Assembly (NCBI GenBank): GCA_032433765.1
Contig: JAVIAB010000092.1
Coordinates: forward strand, 98,905,403 to 98,969,402
Direction: 5' to 3'
DNA: 64,000 nucleotides
DNA from: Megaustenia siamemsis
Lineage: Eukaryota > Mollusca > Gastropoda > Stylommatophora > Ariophantidae
Positions 42,460 to 53,559 of the stretch are shown here, one piece after another. Position numbers and translations under genes: made by a program. The stretch's first letter is position 1. Each line of letters opens with the position of its first letter. The notes beneath the pieces are model-generated. The model searched no databases and was not told the DNA's origin. It saw nothing but the letters and a program-made list of their open reading frames with translations.

Positions 42460-43423
42460 TTACAATCCTGAATCAAATATAGCCTTTGTGTGCCACAGTT
42501 TGAAACAGAGTTTTGGATGTAGATGCAGCCTATCATCACATCCTTCACAAATAAAATTAGTCCGTCTTGGGGCACTAGGTTTGCTGCAAACCCTGCATCT
42601 GCCATCTTTGTTGTTGTTTGAAATCATATATCTTTTGTCCCCTCTAACTACTGTATGGGGGTTTGATGTCCTTGGTCTGCCTTCTGAGACTTTGATGGCT
42701 CTTTCAGGTTCAGGCATGATATCAGCAGCCAGTCGAAGCAGGAAATCAATCAACGATAACTTGAACCACGTGAGATTCATTTTCTTGCCACTCACCAATT
42801 TATATAAAATAAATGCATTGGTGCAAGCTATCTCCATCACCCAATGAGAAATACCTTCTTCCACCACTTCTTGCTACACCACTTACGAACTCCGTAGTAG
42901 CCAATCATTTGGTTAGCGCAGTCACAACCATTCATGCTTTGGTTGTATTCATGAATGACAACTGACTTTAGCTTTCCAGTGGTGGTTAGTGTATTGTTGA
43001 CAATTGTATTTATACTTATTTTATGTTTCGCATATTCATTTATAGAATTGACAATAAAATCAACAGTATTGTCAGTAAGCATTGCCTTGTAACAGTCAAA
43101 GGGTGTTGACTGTTCACTGAGGCCAGACTTTTCATTGACTGCAGGACTGCACCCTTCTTTAGGATGAAATATAAAATTGTTGACAGTAACAGTTTCATCA
43201 TTGCTATTGTTAGTAGTGTAACTGTTTGGTACTAAATTCCACTCGCAAGAGCTGCTACTGGTACCACTGGAAGACACTTTAGGCAATATTTTCCTACGCT
43301 TGGCACTGGGTCCAGGCTTCTGCTGCTCCCCTTCAGAACTGCTGGAACTATAATGCATATTTGCTTCTTCAACTTTGTCAGAGCTATTAAAACTAATGTT
43401 ACTATCACATTCAAAGTTCTCAT
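42460..43423 (-). pseudogene. piggyBac-like transposase with central deletion
   Basis: Minus frame 43358-42837 has a Ser-rich N-terminal part (SSSSSEGEQQKPGPSAKRRK) and then jumps to SVVIHEYNQSMNGCDCANQM, the block with the third catalytic Asp, followed by KWWKKVF. The next frame (42867-42460) gives NAFILYKLVSGKK and a Cys-rich C-terminal domain (CRVCSKPSAPRRTNFICEGC, then LHLHPKLCFKLWH). The middle of the transposase, with the first two catalytic Asp, is missing, and a frameshift separates the parts. Inactive, but recently coding by its open frames. Confidence 0.85.
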
Positions 43424-43754
43424 AACATAATTATCTAGATTTTCCTGCTGTTAATAATAGTTTGCCTTTAAGAGCGATAGATACTTCACTGCTGCTAGCC
43501 ATTTTTCACTTCTAAACATGAATCAGCTGATTGAAGACTTTAGAAAACAACACAAATTTTGACGATTTTGTGAACAAATTTGTTGAACGTTTGAAGCATA
43601 TCTAAAGACAGTAAATTCTATTAGAGTTATATCCTTGTGGTTGTGGTAGCTTAAAATGTGTAGTATTTACTATATCGAAACAAAATGAAAGTAACCATGT
43701 CAGCGTTCGCATGGCAAAATGTAATTTAAAAATTACCATGAGAGCATTCTCACA
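43424..43754. other. Right part of the piggyBac-type insertion
   Basis: No gene seen; presumed 5' flank of the relic. Terminal inverted repeats could not be matched by eye. Confidence 0.4.
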
Positions 43755-43965
43755 GATACTAGGAATTATAACATTAATTGTTTTTATGAGTAGGGATACA
43801 TTTTAGTAGACAACATTAATTGTTTTCGGGGTTACATTTTAGAAGAGAACATTTTCTTTAGTAGGGATACATTTTAGAAGAGAACATTAATTGTTTACTT
43901 GAGCAGGAGTACATTTTAGGTGGAAAACATTGTTATCTGGAAGAGAACCACATTCTAAAGGAATG
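43755..43965. repeat. 42-bp minisatellite resumes, about 5 units
   Basis: The motifs GTAGGGATACATTTTAGAAG and AGAACATTAATTGTTT are the same as in the array ending at 41930. It is the distal part of one array split by an insertion. Confidence 0.85.
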
Positions 43966-44374
43966 CACCAAATGTCTATTTGAGTAAGCAAAATAGAGGA
44001 TGTAATAGCAAATAATAATATATAATATTTAACAACAAAATGAAAGTATATTCTTTATTTTAAATTCCATTACGTAGGCAAATAATAGGTCCTGCTGCTG
44101 ATGGCTCCTATGAAGAGACAACTTGTTTTGTAATCTTCTAAGCAAAATTTGGAAGGGAAAGCAAAATGTACAAGGAGGGGAGACAGTCTATGAGTGCATT
44201 ATGTACCTTGAGACAAAGTAGAAACTAGTGTCAATACATCAACAGTATAAGCTATCCATGTTCTGTTTCAAACAACAATGATATATTGGGATTTCATGTT
44301 TGTACTGACCAACATGACTTTGTGTTCAAGTTTTTTGCGCAATTTAAAAATAAAGGGATATTAATATATCATGT
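43966..44374. other. Unassigned sequence
   Basis: Nothing recognised. Confidence 0.4.
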
Positions 44375-44630
44375 GGGAGCCACAATAGCTCAGTGGTTAG
44401 TGAACTGGACTAAAAAGGATTAGAGGTAGGGTTTGATTCCAACCAATAGCATCCGGATTCACCCAGCCTTTAATGGGTACCAGATTCTTTTCTGGGAAAG
44501 TAAAGCAACACAGGTGTAATACCAACCACATTACCCCAATCATGTGCCGAAGGTCTGTAAAATATATGGTCACTAACACCATATTCCCTATACGCCACTT
44601 GCTGTGACGGGGGTACTTTACTGGGTTTTT
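44375..44630 (+). mobile_element. SINE-1 copy
   Basis: It has the head GGGAGCCACAATAGCTCAG, a B-box remnant GGTTTGATTCC and the common SINE-1 body. Confidence 0.88.
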
Positions 44631-44767
44631 TTTATATTTCACGTTTGATGATAGATTTGTATTTATATATCTTTATTTATATATATTACAGTAGAATCTA
44701 GTTATAACTTGATCCTAGGGACCTTTGAAATGTTCTCTGTGTAACCATATCTCGTTCACACCTGTTC

Positions 44768-46285
44768 AAGACACGTCCTTTTAGCATATCGACAGGGAAG
44801 ATACAGAAGTGATGTCACCTCCACAATGCAAAACGAACTCGATCGCATCTCTCCCCAGTGTGGGGTATCAGGTGTATTGGTTAATCCTGATAAAGCATCA
44901 GTTGCATGGTTCTCACTTAACAATCATATCGTTGAGCTGATGAGGTGACCAGGGACAGGGTGATGACATACCTCGGAGTTAAGTTTGATCGCAGCCTGTA
45001 TTTTCGGGGCCACATCGATCATGTGATAACAAAATCCTGCAAAGGATTAGCCGTCTTGAAGGTCATGGCAGCTGCCAACATCGAACAGAGACTACTTACC
45101 CTTCTGTTCCAGAGACTAGTCCTCTCACCAATCGAGTATGCCCTGGCAGTTTTTACAGTCAGTAAGATGCAAATTGACAAGCTGGAGAAAATACAGAATG
45201 AAGCTATGTGCATTATCTTGGGGTGAAAGAGGGACACTCCCTGTGTAGCAATGAGAATGAGGTATCTTATCAACTTTCCAACCATGAATGATATGATCAA
45301 GATCTGGAGGGCACGAGCATACCTGAAGATAAGTGCAGATAAAGAGCATACATTTGCATCATGTGCTCAGCACAGGGAAGGGTGTCAGGCTAAAAAGAGG
45401 CAAATCATGGGCCGAGCAGAAGATGTCATCAATCAGGTCTGTGGGCTTACCAATATCAACGCTGGCAAGGAGTGGATATCAGTGCCTACATCATTCAGGG
45501 GGGCGTTCTCATGTAATGCCACCACACTCAACAGGAAATGTAGGGAACAGGTCGTGGTCAATGCGGATGTCAATGGTCTCATCTGGGATAACACCGATGA
45601 AAAAGATGCAGTCATCTGTACAGACGGATCTGTAATACGACACCAAAGGAGTGCATGGGCATTTACTACATGCTCAACAGGCAGAATAGTCAAGGAAGAC
45701 GGTGGTGCATATGTTATGACTACGAGTAGCATGATGGTGGAGGTGATAGCAGTGACCAAGGCATTCATCTGGTTAGAGTCATAAGACTACACCCACGCCT
45801 GTTACTGAGTGCTTTGATGAGCATGATAAGAAAAGTGGAGGCGGGATCTGTACATATGCAATGGGTAGAGTCATTGCAGAAATAAAAAAAATATGTAAGG
45901 TCACCTTTGTCTACATCCCAGGACATGCGTGCGGGAGTATGGAGAAATTAAAGAGTCGACAGGTTGGCTAGCTGCGCTATTGTTGAGGATGGTCAACCAA
46001 TGGATCAGGCGGACATCATCAATGCCCTCCGAGATGTGGAAAGGACACAAGACTTCGGCAACCATGAGTCTACGTCACTCCTTCAGATGAAAGAGGTGGG
46101 AGTTAAGATGGGCACAGGCAGAAACGAGAAACTTAGTAGGCGTGTAAGAAGACTTATCAACCAACACAGAACTGGAGTCGTCAGTCGCTGAACACTGCGA
46201 GACTTGCTGAGGAGAGGATCTGAGCGCCTATGTCATGTTCGGAGTGCAATGATGATGACCCGCTAATAATTCAATGATGAAATAA
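44768..46285 (+). pseudogene. LINE-H copy, RT end plus RNase H
   Basis: Frames give VMTYLGVKFDRSLYFRGHID, then KMQIDKLEKIQNEAMCIILG, the connection region, and RNase H start DAVICTDGSVIRHQRSAWAF with the first catalytic Asp (TDGS). Further on come VEVIAVTKAFIWLES with the Glu region, RRVRRLINQHRTGV and LRDLLRR. Several stops and frameshifts. It parallels 11718-13185 and shows the RNase H better. Confidence 0.85.
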
Positions 46286-46769
46286 ATTAGCTGAAGTGAT
46301 CTAAGTCACGATGATGCAAATGAGACCCAAATATGAAGGCAAGAAAGCCCTTCCCCTGATAAAATTTCCAATGTTTCTAACTTACTTTCAGGAATGCTGT
46401 CTACACAGCTTTCATGATCTCTTCCGCTATAAAAATAATTGTTGTTTATGTAATGGCGTTGACATGCCACGTCTGTTGTTTCAGTTCATTTTGCAAATTT
46501 TCTAAAATAATATTTGCTTTCCTTATAGCCAAGTATTTATGACTGCCACTTTTAACCAGTGCCGTGACAACAAAAATGTCATTCGGCTTCCAAGACAAAT
46601 TTCACAAAATTGAAACTTGAAATTCACTTTTACTCACAGAAATTATAAAATGAGACTGTTGTATAAACAAATATAGCCATTCATATGTTATATTAATATG
46701 ATTATTATGAGAGATTTGTTTATATGAGAGATTTGTTTATATGAGAGATTAAATACCATGAATTGTTGT
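46286..46769. other. Tigger-internal sequence, no gene recognised
   Basis: A short tandem repeat of ATGAGAGATTTGTTTAT lies near 46705-46750. Confidence 0.4.
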
Positions 46770-47060
46770 TGTTGTTGCGTTCGCCAGCTTTCATCTCTAA
46801 CGAAGTCCCTAGAGACTAGGAACTGAATTTTGCGTGTTAATCCATTTTTGCCTGGCAGCCATGTGCACAGGGGTCCCTTGTCATTTTTTCCAATCGATGA
46901 GTAATTGACGTTTCAAGCTGGCTCTCGCTGCTGAGACCAGGGGTGGTTGCCGCAGAGAGAAATCATAAATAAAAATCCCAACCGATGTAGCTGAGATTTG
47001 AACCTACAACCTCTCTGTCTCGAGGCTGGCGTCTTGCCTCAAGACCAACAAGTCCCCCAT
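46770..47060 (-). mobile_element. SINE-4-like tRNA-derived element
   Basis: The right end, read in complement, has GGGGGACTTGTTGGTCTTGA and B-box-like GGTTCAAATCTC. It starts near a (GTT)n run. Confidence 0.6.
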
Positions 47061-47641
47061 GGACTGGGAATATGAGGAAACTGCAACAAGGAACACTTTT
47101 CATGCATAGATACCGTGAATTAAGCAGATCATAAAATATTATTAAATTACTTACGGTCACCAGCGTAGCGAGCACAGAAACATAGACCTACTCCAAATAT
47201 AAATTTTTTTTAATGAAACAGCCAAAAAAGTTATGACTTTCACTTTTACTCCTGCTCAATGTAAATATGAGAGATTAGATGTCATAAATTATGTGGATCA
47301 TAATATAAAATATATAGTCTTGGTGTAATTTTTCTGGGAGTGGCAGGCTAAACAAACATTCTGGTCAGACTTTACAGGAGGGAATTGCGTATTTGATGTC
47401 ACAACTACATACAACTATAAAAGAGCAAGTGTTCAGATGTATGTTATATCCAAATTTATATTTAGTAATAGAGGAATATATTGTGTAGAGAGAGATAGCA
47501 AGAAATAGCAAACATGGATGAGTTGAGTAATTGTCTACTTACTGAACTGCAATACTTCTTCCCTGCAACAATAATCAGCTCGCGCACGCATTGTTCAAAT
47601 ATTGACCCTGTCATTCATTATTTCTTTTGTTTAATTTGCAC
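47061..47641. other. Tigger-internal sequence
   Basis: It begins with a motif of about 38 bp (GAATATGAGGAAACTGCAAC and flanks) shared with about 54058 and, inverted, about 10770. Nothing else was recognised. Confidence 0.4.
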
Positions 47642-48292
47642 TCAGTCGGCAATGTTCTTATAATTATTAAAACAACATGGCTTCTCAAATTTTCCTATTG
47701 CAAGCAGAAGCAGCTTGTCACCATTCATGTTGGCAGTGATCAAAATAGAAATTCTATCTTTAGATCTTGTAACCTTTGCATGCTTCTCCTTTTTGAGTGA
47801 GTGTGAGGGTTGGGAGACACTTACAAAAGAGACCTGCCTCATCTGCATTGTATTTATTTTTTTTTTATTCAAATTTCTTGAGAATTTCCTGTAGTTCACT
47901 TTGCCTCTACTTATCAGTTTTTTTAAAAAAAGCTGCCCCAGCTTCATTGCAGACTACTTTAATTGTAATTCCTTCCATCCTTTTCATTAAGGATGTGTCC
48001 TGAAATTGGGAGATTCTTGCTCCTAGCTTGCTGAAACCATATATTCAAAGTGCAGTCAATGTCTTCTTAATTAGCTTTCTAATTTTCTTTCTGTTCTGCC
48101 CAAAACCACTGCTTGTAAACGCTGACATAATGTTGTTACTGTCCTTCAGGATTGTATGTAGTGTGCTTGAGGGAATATCATGTTCCCTGCATATTTTTGC
48201 TTTTTATTTTAACTGTTTGTCCACTCTTTCTATCAACATCACTTTCATTCCAAGTGATATACACTTGTGTTTCTTGTTAGTACTGGAAGCCA
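47642..48292 (-). pseudogene. Tigger/pogo-type transposase fragment
   Basis: Minus frames from 48292 give KCISLGMKVMLIERVDKQ and ICREHDIPSSTLHTILKD, the CENP-B-type helix-turn-helix of pogo/Tigger transposases. After a frameshift, 47947-47642 reads HAKVTRSKDRISILITANMN and KLLLLAIGKFEKPCCF, the start of the DDE domain (usual KxRxTxLLxxNxxGxxKLxLxxIGKxxxPRCF). The middle and the rest of the DDE domain are missing. Confidence 0.8.
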
Positions 48293-48510
48293 TCGTGATA
48301 GCAAATTTAATGATAATGGGAAAAAGTACACATTGTTACCAGTTTTTTTTTTGCTGTGAAAATTTCACAAAATGTGTTTTAATCAAATTTCAGGCTGGGG
48401 AATAGCATTATAAAAGATTTGTTTATAATATGGGATAAAAGAGAAAATATTCAGGGATTTTTAAAAGTGATGTTATATCAGAAATCTCATTATAACTGGT
48501 CTCAATAGAA

Positions 48511-49686
48511 ATGGATTCTTTTGTATTTATGTTGTGAAATTGAGAGCGATACATCCTGTCAATACACAATACTCCAGTCAATGCAAAGGTCCTTTTTTAA
48601 AAATCATTCAATAGATATAATTGAAAACATTACACCATGTGGTAGGGACCAATCTGATCATATTTGATCATGCATCACTTGTTAACACCAATAAGGTGGT
48701 AAAACTCCAATTCAAACATATATTGACCACACCCATTTCATTGTTCAACTGTAATGAGAGATCTCATTTTACAATAGGATTGTTGTTTGTGTGTAAGTGT
48801 TTCTAATAACACTTCAATCTGATTAATTTTTTTTTTCAAAAATGCACCAATAATTTAGCATTTTAAAATATTTTGAACTTTGCTGCCTATTAACACTTAC
48901 CATACTCACATGTCCATTATTAAATGAGAATTCACTGATTTGTACAGATTTACATTTACAGAAACGTGAATAAGTTCTTGTTATTTTTGTTATTAATATT
49001 CAATCTTGAATATGTGAACCATGAAAATTTTTTATGAATTGTTGCTTGTTTGTTATTTATTTATTTTTTCTAGGAAAATAATTTGTAATTTATACCTTAG
49101 CTTTTTTACAAAAATAGCTAGCACACTCCTCAATTTAGGTTTTGTCTAATTGAAATCACTTTTTGCATAGAGTTCTCCCATCTTTATTTACTATTTACAC
49201 ATCAAAATTAATGTCTGGAATTGTTGAAATGCATTGAGTTTTTTTTTTATCGCATTCACACGCAGTAGCTATGGGCTTTTTTTTCAATATTTTAATTTTT
49301 CATTCACTGGATAATGTTTTTTAAAGAGTTTTTAATTACTTAAAAAAAATGAAGCGTTATTTTTTATAATTTTTTGTTGTTGCAAAATTTGAAAGAGATC
49401 TGCTGTTCACATATGGCCAAATGAACTGTAATAACCATTTCTGCTTATGTAAATATGGAAAGCGTTACATTTGATCTTCAAATAATTTAATTCTGTAAAT
49501 AGCTCTGCATTTTTCAATATTTTATAATTAATTCATTGGATAATGAACAAACAGGAATTTTGAATTTAGCAATCATTTAACTATAATATATTTGCCAAAT
49601 TTGTAAGATATTTGATGATGTCTTGTCCAATTATAACTTCCCAAAAATTATTCTAATATTTATTTTTGTGGAATTATAATTATATA
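48511..49686. other. AT-rich unassigned sequence
   Basis: No gene or repeat recognised. Confidence 0.45.
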
Positions 49687-50571
49687 AAGGAGACCATTTG
49701 GAGGACCTCGACTTTGCTGATGACATAGTTCTCATCAGCAGTCAGATAAAAACGATGCAGGAAAACACAAATGAACTATCATCAATAGCCAGCAAAATTG
49801 GGCTTGAGGTCAATCATGAAAAGACTAAAGTCATGAAAAGTTTAATTCCAACAAGTGACAAAATATACATGGAAAACAAACCAGTAGAAGAGATCGATCA
49901 CTTTATCTATCTTGGAAGTCACATTGATCGAGAAGGGGATACGAGCAAAGAAATTAGAATCAGACTGGCTAAAGCAGCAATGTCTTTCAGAAGCCTTGAA
50001 AAGTTGTGGAAATCAAAACTCATTAGCAAAAACACAAAACTTAGGCTATTCAAATCAAATGTACTATCAACCCTTACGTATGCGTGTGAAAGCTGGAAAA
50101 CAACAAGAGATATAGAAACAAAGTTGAACGCATTCGAAAATAAATGTCTAAGGAAAATACTTGGTATAGAATGGAACGAATTCAAAACAAACGAGGAAAT
50201 TAGAGAAATCGCCAATCAACCACTAATATCTTCAGTAATAAAGAAAAGACGATGGTCATACGTTGGACATGTGATGAGAAGAGATAATAATCGAATAGCA
50301 AAGCAAGCCCTCATATGGGAAACAACAGGTAAAAGAAAAAGAGGAAGACCCAGGGAGACACTGAGAAGAACATTGATGAGAGAGGCAAGAGCAGCAGGAA
50401 TCGGCTCCCTCAATGAGATAGAACTGCTTGCACAGAACAGAGACAGATGGCGAGATTTGATAAAATATCTTTAAAAGAAAACTGCTAGAACAAAAATTCA
50501 TATAGGAGAAGGTGTATCTTGGTCTACGCCCTATGGGCCGGTTACGGCTCGAAAGGTCAATAGATAGATAG
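49687..50571 (+). mobile_element. LINE-A, second young 5'-truncated copy
   Basis: Flanked by GAATTATAATTATAT (about 49671-49685) and GAATTATATAATTAT (about 50571-50585), an imperfect target-site duplication. It matches 30121-30965 almost base for base but starts further upstream. Confidence 0.92.
49689..50474 (+). CDS. LINE-A RT C-terminal fragment including the FADD box, open frame
   Basis: Open from the truncation to the stop. It starts at GDHLEDLDFADDIVLISSQI, so it keeps the RT palm motif C (FADD) with its two Asp but nothing upstream. The rest equals the 30121 copy except for a few bases, for example LISKNTKL for LISTNTKL. It ends LLAQNRDRWRDLIKYL. It lacks endonuclease and most of the RT, so it is non-autonomous. 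Confidence 0.87.
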   Translation, partial: GDHLEDLDFADDIVLISSQIKTMQENTNELSSIASKIGLEVNHEKTKVMKSLIPTSDKIYMENKPVEEIDHFIYLGSHIDREGDTSKEIRIRLAKAAMSFRSLEKLWKSKLISKNTKLRLFKSNVLSTLTYACESWKTTRDIETKLNAFENKCLRKILGIEWNEFKTNEEIREIANQPLISSVIKKRRWSYVGHVMRRDNNRIAKQALIWETTGKRKRGRPRETLRRTLMREARAAGIGSLNEIELLAQNRDRWRDLIKYL

Positions 50572-50585
50572 AATTATATAATTAT

Positions 50586-50699
50586 ACTCTTAAAAATTGG
50601 GTATGTACAACAATTTTTCTATTTGTGCACCTTTTTTGTACATGGTGTACCAGTTTGCCTATAAAGAATATGAAAGGTGTGTGTGTGTATTTATATATT
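50586..50699. other. Short spacer
   Basis: Nothing recognised. Confidence 0.4.
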
Positions 50700-51160
50700 A
50701 TCTTCTTCTTCTTCTATCTTTCAGCTCCATGTGGAGCATAGTTCATAACACTTTCCAAGCCGTTCTGTTTCTTGCCATTCTTTTAAGATAATTCCATGTC
50801 TTCCCCATCATCTTCATTTCTGCTTCCATCTGTCTTCTCCAAGAATACCTTGGTCTTCCCCTTTGTCTTTTTCCCTGAGAATTCCAAAAAAGGGCCTGTT
50901 GTGTAATACTTTCAGTTGATTTCTGCAGTGTGTGTCCTATCCAGTGCCATCGTCTACACTGTATCTCTTTATCCACTGCTATTTGACTGGTACATTTCCA
51001 TAATTCTATGTTAGTGATTTTATCCCGCCATTTCCATTCTTCTATTCTGCGTTAGCATCCAGGTCTGTATCTTCATGATTGTCAATTTTGTTGTTCTCCA
51101 TGCTTCACAGCCACATAATAGGACTGACTTAACATTGGAGTTGAAAATGTTTATTTTTAT
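50700..51160 (-). pseudogene. LINE post-RT C-terminal relic, another family
   Basis: The minus frame from 50976 reads CRRWHWIGHTLQKSTESITQ, QALFWNSQGKRQRGRPRYSW and TWNYLKRMARNRTAW. This is the common LINE tail RRWxWIGHxLRK...QALxWNPQGKRKRGRPRxTW. The segment to 51160 adds VLLCGCEAWRTT. A TCTTCTTCTTCT run marks its 3' end at about 50701. Confidence 0.85.
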
Positions 51161-51263
51161 ATTTAACCTAATTTTCTTTTACTTATACATATGTTTCCCA
51201 GTGCAACGAATGCTCCTGTTGCTTTTTATATCCTTATTGATATATTATACATATATATACGTA

Positions 51264-52592
51264 GGGAGGTCAAAAAGTAATGCACACCAATTTTTTTCTC
51301 GGAAACTATTCGGGCAAAATGTATGAAATTTTCACAGATTGTAGCTGAACATCCCCTTTACACTACCTATTTTTCAACATAATCCTCGTCCAAGCGTATT
51401 GCCTTACGCCAACGCGAAACTAGGTCATGAATGCCTCGTTTGTACCAAGTTTTGTCCTGCTCGCGTAGCCATTTTTTAACTGCACGGATCACATCCTCAT
51501 CATTGTCAAAGTGTGTCCCACGCAGGAATTTTTTGAGTGGTCCAAACAGATGGAAATCTGAGGAAGCCAGATCAGGGCTGTAAGGAGGATGGGGCAGTAC
51601 AGTCCAACCAAATTTGTTGATTGCTTCCCGTGTTACCAGACTTGTGTGAGGGCGTGCATTGTCATGTTGAAGCAACAAATCTGCAGATGGCTTATTAGGC
51701 CGAACTCTGTGGAACCGATTTTTGAGTTTTGTCAGTGTATTGATGTAAGCTGTCGAGTTGATTGTCTCACCTCTTGTAATTACATCAACAAGAATCACAC
51801 CATCAATGTCCCAGAAGACAGTGATCATCACCTTTCCGGCTGATGGAGATGTTTTGAATTTTTTTCTTTTTGGTGACTGCGGATGATGCCATTCCATTAA
51901 ATGCATTTTTGTTTCAGGCTCATAATAATGTGCCCACGTTTCGTCACCGGTAACAATTTTTGACAAAAACATTTCTCCTTCAACACCGAAACGCTCCAAC
52001 AATTCAGAACAGAATGTTTTCCTTTGAACTCTGTGATCATTTGTTAGGCACCGAGGAACCCATCGAGCGCAAATCTTTGAATATCCGAGAGTTTTAAAAA
52101 TTGCGATTGCACTTCCCTTGCTGACTGTAAGCTGCAATGCCAATTGCTGACTAGTGATACGCCTATCCTTACGAATAATGGCATCAGCCCGGTTTAACAT
52201 GTCTGTGCTGGTAGCCGAGGCAACACGTCCAGAACGCGGTAAATCATGCAGCTCCACTCGTACACTTTCTGCAGCTTTAATTCTCTGAACCCAGCGACTA
52301 ACTGTGCTCCTATCGACTGCGGAACATTAGTACACTGCACACAGTCGTTTATGAATGTTTGCCACAGTTTCTTTTCCGCAACCAGAAATTCTATGACAAT
52401 TCGCTGTTTGTAACGGACATTGTTGACAAGCTCCATTTTAACGGTTCATAGATTGCGTAATATTTATCAGAATGCTGTGCAATTTGGTGCACATAATTGG
52501 AACATGTCATATTCCAAGTGTGCAAAATTTCATATTCCTATCTTTATTATTAGCCGAGAAAAACATTGGTGTGCATTACTTTTTGACCTCCC
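51264..52592 (-). mobile_element. mariner transposon, both terminal inverted repeats present
   Basis: The left end GGGAGGTCAAAAAGTAATGC and right end GCATTACTTTTTGACCTCCC are inverted repeats that continue inward (CACACCAAT, then CTCGG). TA precedes the left end; TT instead of TA follows the right end, a probable later change. The length of 1329 bp is typical for mariner. Confidence 0.95.
51367..52436 (-). pseudogene. mariner transposase, DD34D, one frameshift and one stop from intact
   Basis: Cut-and-paste transposase of the mariner family. The N-terminus (MELVNNVRYKQRIVIEFLVA) starts at 52436. A 1-nt shift at about 52376 and a stop at about 52330 separate it from the long frame 52257-51367. 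That frame has RSGRVASAT, VTGDETWAHYYEPE with the first Asp, LLLQHDNARPHT with the second, and PYSPDLASSDFHLFGPLKK with the third, 34 residues after the second. So the catalytic triad is DD34D and complete. The frame ends at VEK. The main frame being open over nearly 300 codons suggests a fairly recent insertion. Confidence 0.93.
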
Positions 52593-53269
52593 TTCAGTAT
52601 ATATAATTAATGCACGTAAAATATATTTGTGTCAGACATAGGTGTAATGTAATAATGAACAATATGACAATTAAGTGATGAAGTGATGAAGTGTCAAATA
52701 AAAAACAAATTAGACCAAGGAACTATTAGGGTAATTAAAGTTTAGCAGTAACTTTCTCAACAATTGATATACATTACCAGTGTATAAAAAAAAAAAAAAA
52801 AACTTGTTCATCTAGTATTGGAGTATTATTTTCAATCTTAATTATTACAACTATGAATTCAAATTCTAAATCTAAGATTCATCATTGTTCTTCATCAGAG
52901 ATCTGGAGTGTACTATATTGTACATTATAACACCATAAATTACAAGTAGGCCATGTATTATTCAAGAAGAATTGTTGATGCAAATGTTTGTACGTGTGAA
53001 ATATGTGATGAACAGTTGAACCAGTCGATTTGGGGGTAAAGTTTAGTAAGTTTTAACAGTTAGAGACAATGAAACTGTTACTAACCAAGATCATGCATAA
53101 TTAAGTACTTGGTCGCAGTATCTGAAATTTGTTTTCTTTTTCTTACTGTAGGAACAATGAGTTAGTGTACAAAAAGAAAGGAAAAAAACCTTATTTACTC
53201 TTAAAGAACTTTTAGATAGTCTGTATGTAGTACTGCAGCACCATTGTGATATTATAATCTTTCCATTTT
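52593..53269. other. Unassigned sequence
   Basis: A poly-A run of about 18 lies near 52785-52802. No gene seen. Confidence 0.4.
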
Positions 53270-53502
53270 GAGCATGTGATTTGTTTATGTTAATGAGCAT
53301 GTGATTTGTTTATGTTAACGAGCATGTGATTTGTTTATGTTAATGAGCATGTGATTTGTTTATGTTAATGAGCATGTGATTTGTTTATGTTAATGAGCAT
53401 GTGATTTGTTTATGTTAATGAGCATGTGATTTGTTTATGTTAATGAGCATGTGATTTGTTTATGTTAATGAGCATGTGATTTGTTTATGTTAATGAGCAT
53501 GT
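53270..53502. repeat. 25-bp minisatellite, about 9 units, nearly identical
   Basis: The unit is GAGCATGTGATTTGTTTATG followed by TTAAT; one unit has TTAAC. The high identity suggests recent expansion. Confidence 0.95.
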
Positions 53503-53559
53503 TAGCCCACAAAAACCTCTTCAGTCAGCTTTTACAGTTTGTTAGGAAAGGCAGTTAGT

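Larger units (their letters stand above)
44690..48510 (-). mobile_element. Tigger/pogo-type DNA transposon relic with nested elements
   Basis: The left edge has CAGTAGAATCTAGTTATAAC, the classic Tigger-type terminus. The right edge has TCTCATTATAACTGGTCTC, an approximate inverted counterpart. The transposase relic lies on the minus strand at 47642-48292. A LINE-H (44768-46285) and a SINE-4 (46770-47060) are nested inside. The exact right end is uncertain. Confidence 0.65.

Noticed and set aside
42837..43358. Host zinc-finger gene
   Set aside because: The Cys-rich end and the preceding EYNQSMNGCDCANQM block are the C-terminal parts of a piggyBac transposase.
53270..53502. Regular direct repeats that could suggest a CRISPR array
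   Set aside because: Units are head-to-tail with no unique spacers, and the context is an animal genome. It is a minisatellite.
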